In this document: in pieces, positions 1-8,515 of the stretch
Layout of the letters: each line of letters starts with the position of its first letter
How positions within the stretch are numbered: the first letter of the stretch is position 1
From: Palaemon carinicauda
Taxonomy: Eukaryota; Arthropoda; Malacostraca; Decapoda; Palaemonidae
DNA: 64,000 nucleotides
NCBI RefSeq assembly: GCF_036898095.1
Contig: NC_090739.1
Span: forward strand, 68,406,351-68,470,350
Reading direction: 5' to 3'
Position numbers and translations under genes: made by a program
The notes under the pieces: model-generated
The model's database searches: none
Seen by the model: the letters and a program-made list of their open reading frames with translations, nothing else
Told to the model about the DNA's origin: nothing

Positions 1-1189
1 CAGTGGCTACATCCGGGACGTTGGACTTGTCCTGAAGGGACCGACTTACGCTTTAAAGGTCTGGAGACCTTGGTCCAAGGTTTCTTACGTGAAACACCTT
101 CGGACGACGAGGTAAAAATGGGCTCTCTCGTCTTACTTAGGTAGGGGCGATCTTGGAGAGATACTGTACGCCTGATACCTTAGAGGGAACGTCTGATCGC
201 TGATCAAGGCCTCTCGAACCCATGAGTCGTACGACATTGCTTCTCCCCTGGGCTTGGGAGCTTGCAAGAGGTCCCGGACTAGGAGGACGACAGGCACGAA
301 CAGACGAACCCTCGAGCGCAACACTGTTCACAACACTTTGCGTAACACTAGGCACTTTGACACTATCCTTCGTGGCACTTTGGCACTTGAGTTCCTTTAC
401 GTCCGCCATGAGTTGATTTCGGTCACTTGCTAAAGACTCAACTCTCTCCCCCAAGGCATGAATAGCACGCATCATGTCTGCCATCGACGGTTCCTGAGTG
501 CTAGGAGGGGGGTTAGGAACAACCACTACAGGGGAAGGAATAGGTTCAGGGGCATGTGGAGAGGAAAAATCTACCGACCTAGAAGAACTTCTCCTTACCC
601 TATCTCTCTCTAGTCTGCGTGTATATTTATCAAATTCGATAAAATCGAATTCCGAAAGGCCCACGCATTCCTCACACCGATCTTCCAATTGACAGGTTTT
701 ACCCCGACAATTGGAACAAACAGTGTGAGGGTCGAGAGAAGCCTTTGGAAGACGCCTATGACAGTCCCTAGCATTGCACTTTCGAAACTTGGGAACTTGA
801 GAAGGGTCAGCCATTTTGAATTAGTCAAGGGAAAATTCCAAAAACGATCTAAGTCATCAACAATTAATCCGATTCAAAAAAGAGTTCAAGGATTTATTTG
901 AAGAAAAACACCTGTACTGCGAAAGCTCAAACCAAATTAAAGTATTTCACCAAATATGATGGGAAAAATTCCAGGTTCAACAGCGAGTAAAGTACGTCTT
1001 GTCGACACGTCGACAGAGAAGAAATTGAGGTTTTGTTTACATCGAGAGTGGTATCTGGCCGACAGTTGGCGCTGGTGGGCACACCCGCAACATGTATAGC
1101 GATCGCTGGCGAGTTTTTATGTATGTGTCTGTCGAGCAACAGAGTTGCAGCTATTATATATTCACCGACTAAGTTTAATATTTAAAAAT
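1..1189 (-). mobile_element. DIRS-like retrotransposon copy A, 5' end only
   Basis: The 5' part of a group-1 DIRS element that continues beyond the left edge of the window. It holds the start of a gag-like gene and then about 370 bases of leader. It ends at about 1189 with a terminal repeat (cagctattatatattcacc, then ctaagt and an AT-rich end) that closely matches the right end of copy C at 13147-13188. The block at 1010-1140 also matches 13010-13140. Copy A appears to sit inside another DIRS fragment (A2), because A2 leader sequence starts directly beyond its terminus. Confidence 0.75.
137..814 (-). pseudogene. DIRS gag-like protein, N-terminal part (copy A)
   Basis: A 225-residue open frame starting MADPSQVPKF. 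Residues 13-53 form a Cys/His box: C13, C18, H19, H30, C33, C36-R-G, C41, then C47-x2-C50. The same H-x2-C-x2-CRG-x2-C and C-x2-C pattern recurs in the gag of the group-2 copies, so a zinc-binding, nucleic-acid-contacting role in the retrotransposon particle is inferred. After an Arg-rich stretch (about 66-80) come Pro/Ser-rich linker and a segment (GSSVRACRPPSPGPLASS) shared with the gag of copies C and G. The frame stops at 137, but homologous sequence continues in another frame beyond it, which indicates a frameshift near 140-170. This copy keeps the best N-terminus of group-1 gag in the window. Confidence 0.65.
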
Positions 1190-1536
1190 TAAGTTTTCAC
1201 TCATGATAAACAAAGTAAATAGCACAATAAAAATAACAAAACACGATTGCCAAATCCCTAAATCAGTGTACTTCACCAAACGAAGTCCAAAAAAAGCGAA
1301 GAAGGGAAAAAGATTCGAAAAACTCTCAATGGTGGACCGACGATGTTTTCGATCCAGCCGGCAGAGATGAACTGAAGTCTTGGACACGGGAATGATTCCT
1401 TGGACCACCCTGTGACGGGTGTTACCACCTACCTCCCAACCACCACAAGGCGGTTGCCTCGTTTTGAAAAATTCTGCCGATTTAGAGATATCAGCTATAT
1501 ATATATAACTGCCAGGTAAGTACTATTCATAAAAAC
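1190..1536 (-). mobile_element. DIRS-like fragment A2 (leader and right terminus, third subfamily)
   Basis: About 350 bases resembling the leader and right terminus of a DIRS element (compare cagctatatatatataactgcc followed by ggtaagt at 1493-1520 with the ends of C and G). The leader motif tacttcacca is shared with C (12947) and G (32280). It ends near cataaaaac and is followed directly by the recombinase region of copy B, so it looks like the right flank of an element inserted into that gene and itself interrupted by copy A. No gene inside. Confidence 0.5.
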
Positions 1537-1542
1537 TTCGTT

Positions 1543-1852
1543 TCTTTTCCAGGAATAAAAGAAAATCAGCAATCTGAGCTACAGAGGTACTGGAAGAGGA
1601 AACAGAGTTGACCCTGCACCATTCCCTGAAAACTTCCCACTGGGATTGATAGACTCTGATGGTTGAAGACCTCCTAGCCCTTGCAATCGCCCTAGCTGCC
1701 TCCTTCGAAAAGCCTCTAGCTCTTGTGAGTCTTTCGATAGTCTGAAAGCAGTTAGTCGAAGACTTTGGAGATTTTGATGGTGTCTTACCAAGTGGGGATG
1801 TCTGAGTAAATCTACTCGTAAAGGGAGGCTTCTGGGAGTATCCACCATCCAT
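1543..1852 (-). pseudogene. Tyrosine recombinase, N-terminal part (copy B)
   Basis: About 100 residues, starting at MDGGYSQKPPF within the end of the RT-RNase H frame, as in the intact gene of copy C. The segment RGFSKEAARAIARARRSSTI and the following VYQSQWEVFREWC...TSVAQIADFLLFL form the helical core-binding domain that precedes the catalytic domain in DIRS recombinases. The catalytic domain is absent: the frame breaks at about 1543, where fragment A2 begins. The product would be inactive. Confidence 0.7.
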
Positions 1853-3591
1853 TACAGTACTGTACCTCTGTGAACCATTCTCTTGAGGGCCAGAGGGGGG
1901 ACTATCAAGGTCATTCTGGTCCCTTTGCTTGTCACAAACTTTTGAAGAACTTTGTACAGGATCTTGAACGGAGGAAAAGTGTACACATCTAGATTTGCCC
2001 AATCTAGCAGGAACGCGTCTGTGTGTACTGCCTCGAGATCTGGCACTGGGGAGCAATATGTCTCTAGTCTCTTGGCATTTGCAGTTGCGAACAGATCTAT
2101 ACAAGGGTGACCCCAATGTTTCCACAGACTATTGTACACCTCTAGGTGTAGAGTCCAATTCGTGGATAGGACTTGTCCTTTCCTGCTGAGACCGTCTGCC
2201 AAAACATTCCTTTCCCCCTGGATGAACCTTGTAAGTAAGGTCACCTGTCTTTCCTTTGTCCAAATGAGCAGCTCTCTCACTGTCTCGCAAAGGGAAATAA
2301 AGTGTGTTCCTCCTTGTTTGGCAATGTAGGCCAATGCCATGGTGTTAACTGCATTGACTTGAATCACTTTGTTTCGTACTGACCCTTCGCAGCTCTTCAG
2401 GGCCAAAAGAACTGCAAGCAGCTCCTTTTGATTTATGTGGAAACACTTCTGAATCTCCGTCCACACCCCTGATGCTTCCACATTGCCTGGTGTTGCCCCC
2501 CTCCCCGAGTCCGAGACGTCGGAACACAACACTAGGACTGGGCTCTTCAGTTCTAATGAGCAACCTTTTTGAAATTTGATCGGGTCGTTCCACTACTGCA
2601 GGCAGTGTCTCATTGACTTCGTGATTGGAACACACACCTTCTCCAAATCCTTCTCCTTGTTCCAGCAAGAGTTGAGGTGAAATTGGAGCGGTCAAAGGTT
2701 CAGCCTTCCCAGAGAGATGAACTGTTCCAAAGAGGAGAGAGTTCCCAACAGACTCATCCACCTCCTCGTAGAACACCTCTGCTTTCCTAAAAACACACCT
2801 ATCTTCTGAAGTGCTTGCTCCGTCCTTAAGGGAGACGGAAAAGCCCGAAAAACCTGACTCCGAATCATCACTCCTAAATATATAATCTCTTGAGAAGGTA
2901 TCAGTGAAAATTTGTCTTTGTTGACTAGAAGACCCAATTCTTCCGTCAACTTCAAAGTTGTCTGAAGATCCTTCAGGCAGCGATCTTGAGAGCAAGCTCT
3001 TAAAAGCCAATCGTCCAGGTACAGGGAGGCTCTGATGACTCTTGAGTGGAGCATCCTAGCTAAATTGAGCATAAGTCTCATAAAGACCTGTGGGGCGGTG
3101 TTGAGGCCGAAACACAGGGCTCGAAATTGAAAGACTTCTCCTCGGAAAACGAATCTCAGAAAGTGCTTGAACTTTGGATGAATCGGGATATGGAAATAAG
3201 CATCCTGAAGGTCCAGTGATACCATCCAGTCACCCTTCCTCACCGCTGCAAGCACCGACTTTGTCGTCTCCATTGAGAACTTTGTTGTCTGGATGAAGTT
3301 GTTGAGAGCACTCATGTCCAGAACTGGACGCCATCCCCCTGAGTTCTTGGGAACTAGGAAAAGGCGGTTGTAAAAGCCTGGTGACTTCCAGTCCTGTACT
3401 TTCTCTATAGCTCCCCTCTCCAACATGAGAGACACTTGTAGCTGTAATGCTTGCCTTTTTAATTCCTCCCTGTACTTGGGAGAGAGATCCACAGGAGTTA
3501 ACCTTAGAGGGGGTTGATTTATAAAAGGGATCCTGTAGCCCTTCCTTAGAAGCTGGACTGACCAAGGATCTGCACCCCTCTTCTCCCACAC
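1852..3591 (-). pseudogene. DIRS reverse transcriptase-RNase H (copy B)
   Basis: A 580-codon frame broken by one TGA at 2692-2694, where copy C has CGG (Arg); a CGA-to-TGA change is likely. The N-terminus has the DIRS signature DPWSVQLLRKGYRIPF, then FLVPKNSGGWRPVLDMSALN, the motif A stretch VSLDLQDAYFHIP, LCFGLNTAPQVF and the YLDD catalytic box. RNase H follows the stop (LCSDVSDSG, NQKELLAV, ADGLSRKG). The third acidic site is damaged: NAVNTMALAY stands where SDNTTALAY is found in C. A segment with DLFAT and TFPPF closes the frame. In an active element it would copy the RNA template and remove it; here it is dead. Confidence 0.85.
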
Positions 3592-4084
3592 CTGCCTGAA
3601 GGCGAAAGCAGTCAGACTCTGCTTCGCCCTGTTCTTGCTCCTCTTTTCTTAGTCCCCCTTCCATCTGATCTGAAGTTATGTCTAACGGAAGGTCTTCCTC
3701 GAAAGGGCTGAGAAAACTTTGAAAAGGAGCAACCTCTTTAGGTTTGCGGCTAACGAAAGAAGGTGGCAACACTTTCCTTGCCGTCTTCGAGACCAGGTCT
3801 TGAGTGGCCTTCTGTGTTAGCGAAGAAGAAATCTCCCTAATAAGGTCCTGTGGGAACAGAGATGACGAAAGTGGAGAATATAATAATTCTGATTTCTGAA
3901 AGGATGAAACTCCCACAGACAGGAACGAACACAATTGGGCTCTCTTTTTGAGAATTCCTGCTGTAAAAATAGCAGCTAACTCATTAGCCACGTCTCGCAA
4001 CGCCTTATCCATGCATGACATGACGTGGATTAGGTTCGAAGAGTCTCCTTCCTTGAGTGTTGTCATCTTTTTGCCCAAGGCCAC
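3230..4084 (-). pseudogene. DIRS gag-like protein, C-terminal part (copy B)
   Basis: An open frame of 284 residues, overlapping the RT start in another phase. The opening MALGKKMTTLKEGDSSNLIH and the stretch CMDKALRDVANELAAIFTAG align with CTIMSGINKAIRDGSNNLTATFSAG in copy C. This is the gag C-terminal region that lies just upstream of RT in DIRS elements. The N-terminal half is displaced to 13189-14181 by the insertion of copy C. The last 120 residues overlap the RT frame and may not be part of the ancestral protein. The role in particle assembly is inferred from position only. Confidence 0.6.
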
Positions 4085-4177
4085 CAGAGCCCAATCAAGG
4101 AAATTAAATACCTTGAAGGCTCTGAAAACACCTTTGAGTAAAATGATATTTTAATTATAAAATAAATTTTTGAATAT

Positions 4178-4332
4178 ACTTACCCGATGAATATATAATA
4201 GCTGACGCTCCGGCGGCTCGACAGAAAAACACAAAAACTCGCGAGCGATCGCTATGAAGGTTGCGGGTGTGCCCACCAGCGCCAACTATCGGCCAGATAC
4301 CGCATATACATGTAAACAGCTCCAATTCTTCT
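4178..4332 (+). repeat. Left inverted terminal repeat of DIRS copy C
   Basis: About 155 bases, near-identical to the reverse complement of 13021-13174. It includes acttacccg, the palindromic gcgagcgatcgct, and the block caccagcgccaactatcgg. The Tigger element at 4382 was inserted 50 bases further in. Confidence 0.8.
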
Positions 4333-5058
4333 CATCACGCTGGGTCTCTATCGGGGAGGAAGGGGGGGCCTTTAATTTATACAGTGAACCCTCGTCTATC
4401 GCGGTTGATAGGTTCCAGCCGCGGGCGCGATAGGTGAAAATCCGCGAAGTATTGACACCATATTTACCTATTTATTTAACATGTATATTCGGACTTTTAA
4501 AACCTTCCCTTGTACGTAGTACTGTTAACAAACTACCCTTTAATGTACAGAACACTTAATGCATGTACTACAGTACCCTAAACTAAAACAGGCACAAATA
4601 TTAAAGGCGATTTTATATCATGCGTTTCCTAAACACCTAAAAAGCACGATAAAAAATGGCAACCAATGTTTTGTTTACGTTTATCTCTGATCATAATGAA
4701 GAAACAAACTCATTTAGTGTACTGTACACATATATGTATAGGTTAGTTTTTGCATCGATTATATTGATGTATACAGTATGTTGATTTTGTTATTACCAAT
4801 GTTTTACTTAATTTTCCTTAGAACTTCCAAATGAAATGTTTTTCTTTATAACGCCGCCTGAAATGACGGCGTCATAAAGTACGCTCAGTAAACAACCACG
4901 CTCAGAACAAAGAAGGCATTTAACGCGCATGATGAAAGTGATAAATAATGATATTTACAGTAAAAGCTTTTAGAAAATATGTTATTATAAATATTATTTA
5001 CCGTATCTATATAAAATCATACAGTACATACTGTATGTAGCAAAGCAGGAAAACAATT

Positions 5059-5061
<3 letters not shown>

Positions 5062-5107
<46 letters not shown>

Positions 5108-5127
5108 GAGAGAAAGAGAGAGAGAGA
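5062..5127 (+). repeat. (GA)n microsatellite within Tigger
   Basis: Almost pure GA dinucleotide run. The same place in the other Tigger copy holds a longer CT run (19754-19868), so this microsatellite came with the transposon. Confidence 0.95.
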
Positions 5128-5395
5128 TTGTTTTACGTACGTAAATGTAAATTTTAAACAAAAAAAATATGATAGGCTTTTAAAACCTTCCCTTTAACTT
5201 AATGCATACAGTACTAAACTATAAAACAGGCACAAATATTAAAATGTTTAAGTAAAAAATAAAGATTGTTACTGTACTCACCACGAAAGAAGTTCAAGAA
5301 AAACTTGAATGATGATGGCGATGAATTTGCTGCACAGTAGAAATGATGATGATGAAGCTGATGATGTCTTCTACTGTGCAGCCAATAATAGTATT

Positions 5396-5875
5396 TTACG
5401 TCTCTTCAGACGGAGGTGTCTTTTCCTGGGACACCTCTTCAACTTCTTCCTGAGACACTTCTTCAATTTCTTCTGAGGGCATTGTGATCGGAAGTTGCTG
5501 CCGCTGCTTCTTTTTTCGCAAGAGCATCCTGTAGGGAGCCATGTGTTCATCGATCTTGGTGCAGAATTGTACAGAACGAACCATATCCTCGTCCCACTCT
5601 TGCGACATTTCTTTCACCTCATTCGCAAGCTTGCAGAGCTTGGCAAGCCGTTCTAATGTTAAGACCGTTTCTTCGACATTTTCTTGGATCTCTTCCTGTG
5701 TTTCACTGTCTTCACTGCCCGATTTCGTCAGGTCTTCGAGGTCTGCGGCCGCGTAACTTCTACTGTCTTTTAACATAGTATCGAGAAGCGTCACCTTCTC
5801 AGCAATCGTCATCATCTTTCGGTGCTGTTTAGGCTCACTACCCGCCTTAGTAGAAGCAGAAGGCTTGGGAGGCAT
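5396..5875 (-). pseudogene. Tigger transposase, internal-deletion remnant
   Basis: 159 codons. Residues 1-44 match the start of the full transposase (MPPKPSASTKAG...MMTIAEKVTLLD...SYAAA) and then jump directly to its acidic C-terminal tail (DLEDLTKSGSED...). The helix-turn-helix is cut in half and the whole DDE catalytic domain is missing. The breakpoint shows a 3-base overlap (cgc) between the two sides as judged from the full copy. A second deletion of about 45 bases removed FFQPRKKEP, and with it the C-terminal PCNA-type motif (QLPITM now runs into PSEEIEE). The remaining frame is still open, which suggests the deletions are recent. Confidence 0.85.
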
Positions 5876-6189
5876 TGTACAGTAGGGTTTAACAGAAAGT
5901 TCAACAAAAAGTTCAACTTAAAACAGTCACGCACAGCACAGATTAAAGTTCACAATTAACAACGTCAACACAGCGATACAGCGGGAGACAAAGTGACCGC
6001 GGAAAGAGATGCTGCGGGTTGGAGAAGCGGTCAAAACACCAATCAGAGGCTAGATTACAAAACTTGAGTTCTGATTCGTCATCTATCAGCGCTTGAACCA
6101 ATCACAACCCGTCTTACAGTACTATGATGCGTTGGTTACCTACTCATAGAAGATGCCCCGCGCATACTGAACGTACGTAGATTAAGTAC

Positions 6190-6342
6190 AATACCGTAAT
6201 AATAATAAATAATGATAATACTGTACAGTAATAATAATAATAATAATGATAATAATAATAACAATAATAATTTTATTAACAACAACAACAATAATAATAA
6301 TAATAACAATAATAATAATACAGCTTTACGTACGCTATTTTA

Positions 6343-6382
<40 letters not shown>
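6190..6382 (+). repeat. AAT/AAC repeat and (CT)n microsatellite within Tigger
   Basis: Irregular AAT-AAC trinucleotides at about 6197-6320, then CT repeats at 6347-6382. The equivalent region in the second Tigger copy is 17065-17260. Confidence 0.9.
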
Positions 6383-6388
<6 letters not shown>

Positions 6389-6857
6389 TTATTCGAAATG
6401 TGATTTTTGCAACAAAGAATATTATTGGATGCAGTACTACGTACGTATACATACAAAAGATTCATGGAAAAGAAGCATATCCATTACAGTACACACCATT
6501 CTAATATGGTATGACTGCATCTGATTTGCGTTTCATGTTCGATTTAATTTTACTACATACTGTATACAGTACTGAATTATCGTATGATCACATTCTCTTT
6601 ACGTGTTTTATTTCTTTCTGTGCTTAATTATATGTCATATGTAATGCAATGAACAATCAGTAAGAGCAGATATTACTAATTACAGTATTAATGGAATTAC
6701 AGGTAACGAAATATCGTATTTGGGGTCTTCAGATATTGCGGTATTTTCGAAATTTCCGGAAAATCCGCGATATGTATATATATATGGGTTATGGAAAAAC
6801 CCCGCGAAGTGGTGAATCCGCGATTGTCGAACCGCGAAGTAGCGAGGGTTCACTGTA

Positions 6858-6949
6858 TATTCACCGGGTAAGTATATTCAAAAATTTATTTTATAATTAA
6901 AATATCATTTTTAAATATTTAACTTAGCCGGTGAATATATAATAGCTGA
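6858..6949 (-). repeat. Internal complementary region of DIRS copy C
   Basis: The left half (6858-6903) is the inverse of the element's left end at 4145-4190, the trinucleotide ATC (6904-6906) lies between, and the right half (6907-6949) is the inverse of the right end at 13147-13188. In DIRS biology such a region templates completion of the termini and mirrors the closed-circle junction. Both halves are nearly perfect. Confidence 0.8.
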
Positions 6950-7342
6950 TTCACACCCATGGTGGTGGGTAGAGACTAGAAATAATTAAGTTTACAGTGT
7001 ATATGCTTAGAGTTTTTGACAGTTATATCATAACAAAACCCAAATATATATAGGTACCTGGTAAGGAAGTTGACTTAGACGATTACTCTGCCTTGTTAGT
7101 CTGTCTTCCTCACGAAGCCCAGCGATCCTCTTAGGATGCTGAAAGACTCCCAGGAGCTGAAGTATCAAGGGCTGCAACCCATACAACAGGACCTCATCAA
7201 ACCCCTAATCTGGGCGCTCTCAAGAAATGATATTTGACCACCCGCCAAATCAACCAGGATGCGAAAGGCTTCTTAGCCTTCCGTACAACCCAAAAAACAA
7301 GATTAAAAACATTTCAAGAGACAGATTAAAAGGATATTGGAA
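6950..7342 (-). other. 3' untranslated region of DIRS copy C
   Basis: Non-coding stretch between the recombinase stop and the internal complementary region. Blocks such as gaccacccgccaaatcaac and gtacctggtaaggaagt recur in copy G (26310-26530), so the region is conserved between group-1 elements. No other gene seen. Confidence 0.6.
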
Positions 7343-8515
7343 TTAAGGTAATGTAGTGGTAGAACCCTCACCCACTACTGCACTCGCTGCAACGAATGGA
7401 CCCAGTGTGTAGCAGTCCTCGTAAAGAGTCTGGACATCTTTTAAGTAAAATGACGCGAATACCGACTTGCTTCTCCAAAAGGTCGCGTCCATAATACTTT
7501 GCAGAGATCTATTTTGCTTAAAGGCCACGGAAGTTGCTATAGCTCTTACTTCGTGCGTCTTAACCTTAAGCAAGCATCGGTCTTTTTCATTCAAGTGAGA
7601 ATGAGCCTCTCGTATTAAAAATCTGATAAAATATGACAAAGCATTCTTTGACATAGGCAATGATGGTTTCTTAACTGAGCACCATAATGCCTCAGATCCA
7701 CCTCGTAAGGACTTAGTACGAGCTAAGTAGAACTTAAGAGCTCTAACTGGACACAGCACTCTTTCAAGTTCGTTGCCTACGATCTCTGACAGGCAAGGTA
7801 TATCAAAGGACTTAGGCCAAGGACGAGAAGGCAGTTCATTTTTGGCCAGGAAACCAAGTTGAAGTGAACATGTGGCTTTTTCTGTAGAAAAGCTGATGTT
7901 CTTACTGAAGGCATGAATTTCACTGACCCTTTTAGCCGAAGCCAAGCACACTAGGAAAAGCGTCTTGAGGGTGAGATCCTTCAGGGAGGCTGAATGTAAT
8001 GGCTCAAACCTGTCTGACATGAGGAACCTTAGGACCACGTCTAAGTTCCATCCAGGAGTTGCCAAACGACGTTCCTTAGAGGTCTCGAAAGACTTAAGGA
8101 GATCTTGGAGATCTTTATTGTTGGAAAGATCTAAGCCTCTATGACGAAAGACCGAAGCCAACATGCTCCTGTAGCCCTTAATCGTGGGAGCTGAGAGGGA
8201 GCGAACATTTCTCAGATGTAAAAGATAATCTGCGATTTGGGCTACAGAGGTACTGGAAGAGGACACAGATGCTGACTTGCACCAGTCTCGAAAGACTTCC
8301 CACTTCGACTGGTATACTCTGATGGTAGAAGCTCTCCTAGCTCTCGCAATCGCACTGGCTGCCTCCTTCGAAAAGCCTCGAGCTCTTGAGAGTCTCTCGA
8401 TAGGCTGAAGGCAGTCAGACGAAGCGCGGGGAGGCTTTGATGAACATTCTTTACGTGGGGCTGACGTAAGAGATCTACCCTTAGAGGAAGACTTCTTGGA
8501 ATGTCTACCAGCCAT
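7343..8515 (-). CDS. Tyrosine recombinase of DIRS-like element (copy C), open
   Basis: 390 residues from MAGRHSKKSS. This start was chosen because upstream codons only read through the overlapping RT-RNase H gene, and because copies B and G have a Met at the same place. Residues 40-105 are the helical core-binding domain (RGFSKEAASAIARARRAS, VYQSKWEVFRDWC). The catalytic domain shows R196 (SAKRVSEIH), H321-x-x-R324 (THEVRAIATS), W347 and the nucleophile Y357 (ASFYLKD), a full R-H-R-W/H-Y set. In DIRS elements this enzyme integrates a circular DNA intermediate in place of a DDE integrase. It overlaps the RT-RNase H frame by 274 bases out of phase. It is the only undamaged recombinase here. Whether it is expressed cannot be told. 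Confidence 0.88.
   Translation of the reverse strand: MAGRHSKKSSSKGRSLTSAPRKECSSKPPRASSDCLQPIERLSRARGFSKEAASAIARARRASTIRVYQSKWEVFRDWCKSASVSSSSTSVAQIADYLLHLRNVRSLSAPTIKGYRSMLASVFRHRGLDLSNNKDLQDLLKSFETSKERRLATPGWNLDVVLRFLMSDRFEPLHSASLKDLTLKTLFLVCLASAKRVSEIHAFSKNISFSTEKATCSLQLGFLAKNELPSRPWPKSFDIPCLSEIVGNELERVLCPVRALKFYLARTKSLRGGSEALWCSVKKPSLPMSKNALSYFIRFLIREAHSHLNEKDRCLLKVKTHEVRAIATSVAFKQNRSLQSIMDATFWRSKSVFASFYLKDVQTLYEDCYTLGPFVAASAVVGEGSTTTLP

Larger units (their letters stand above)
1537..4144 (-). mobile_element. DIRS-like copy B/D, 3' portion (interrupted host element)
   Basis: Carries the recombinase start, RNase H, RT and the C-terminal part of gag on the minus strand. The rest of its gag is found 9 kb away at 13189-14528. 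Removing 4145-13188 joins the two parts, and the joined sequence aligns without gaps to the equivalent gag stretch of copy C (near 10150-10200). One older element was therefore split by the insertion of copy C. Its left side is cut by A2. Confidence 0.75.
4382..6855 (-). mobile_element. Tigger/pogo-type DNA transposon, internally deleted copy
   Basis: A 2474-base element starting cagtgaaccctcg and ending in its inverse, with TA on both sides (4380-4381 and 6856-6857). The terminal and subterminal sequences match the fuller copy at 16593-20537 in opposite orientation, including its internal GA and AAT microsatellites. The transposase has lost most of its body, so this copy could move only if transposase is supplied in trans. 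It sits inside the left terminal region of DIRS copy C and is therefore younger than it. Confidence 0.92.

Noticed and set aside
7343..8515. Phage- or integron-type integrase, suggesting a bacterial island
   Set aside because: The recombinase is part of a DIRS element: it follows RT-RNase H, overlaps it, and lies between inverted repeats with an internal complementary region.
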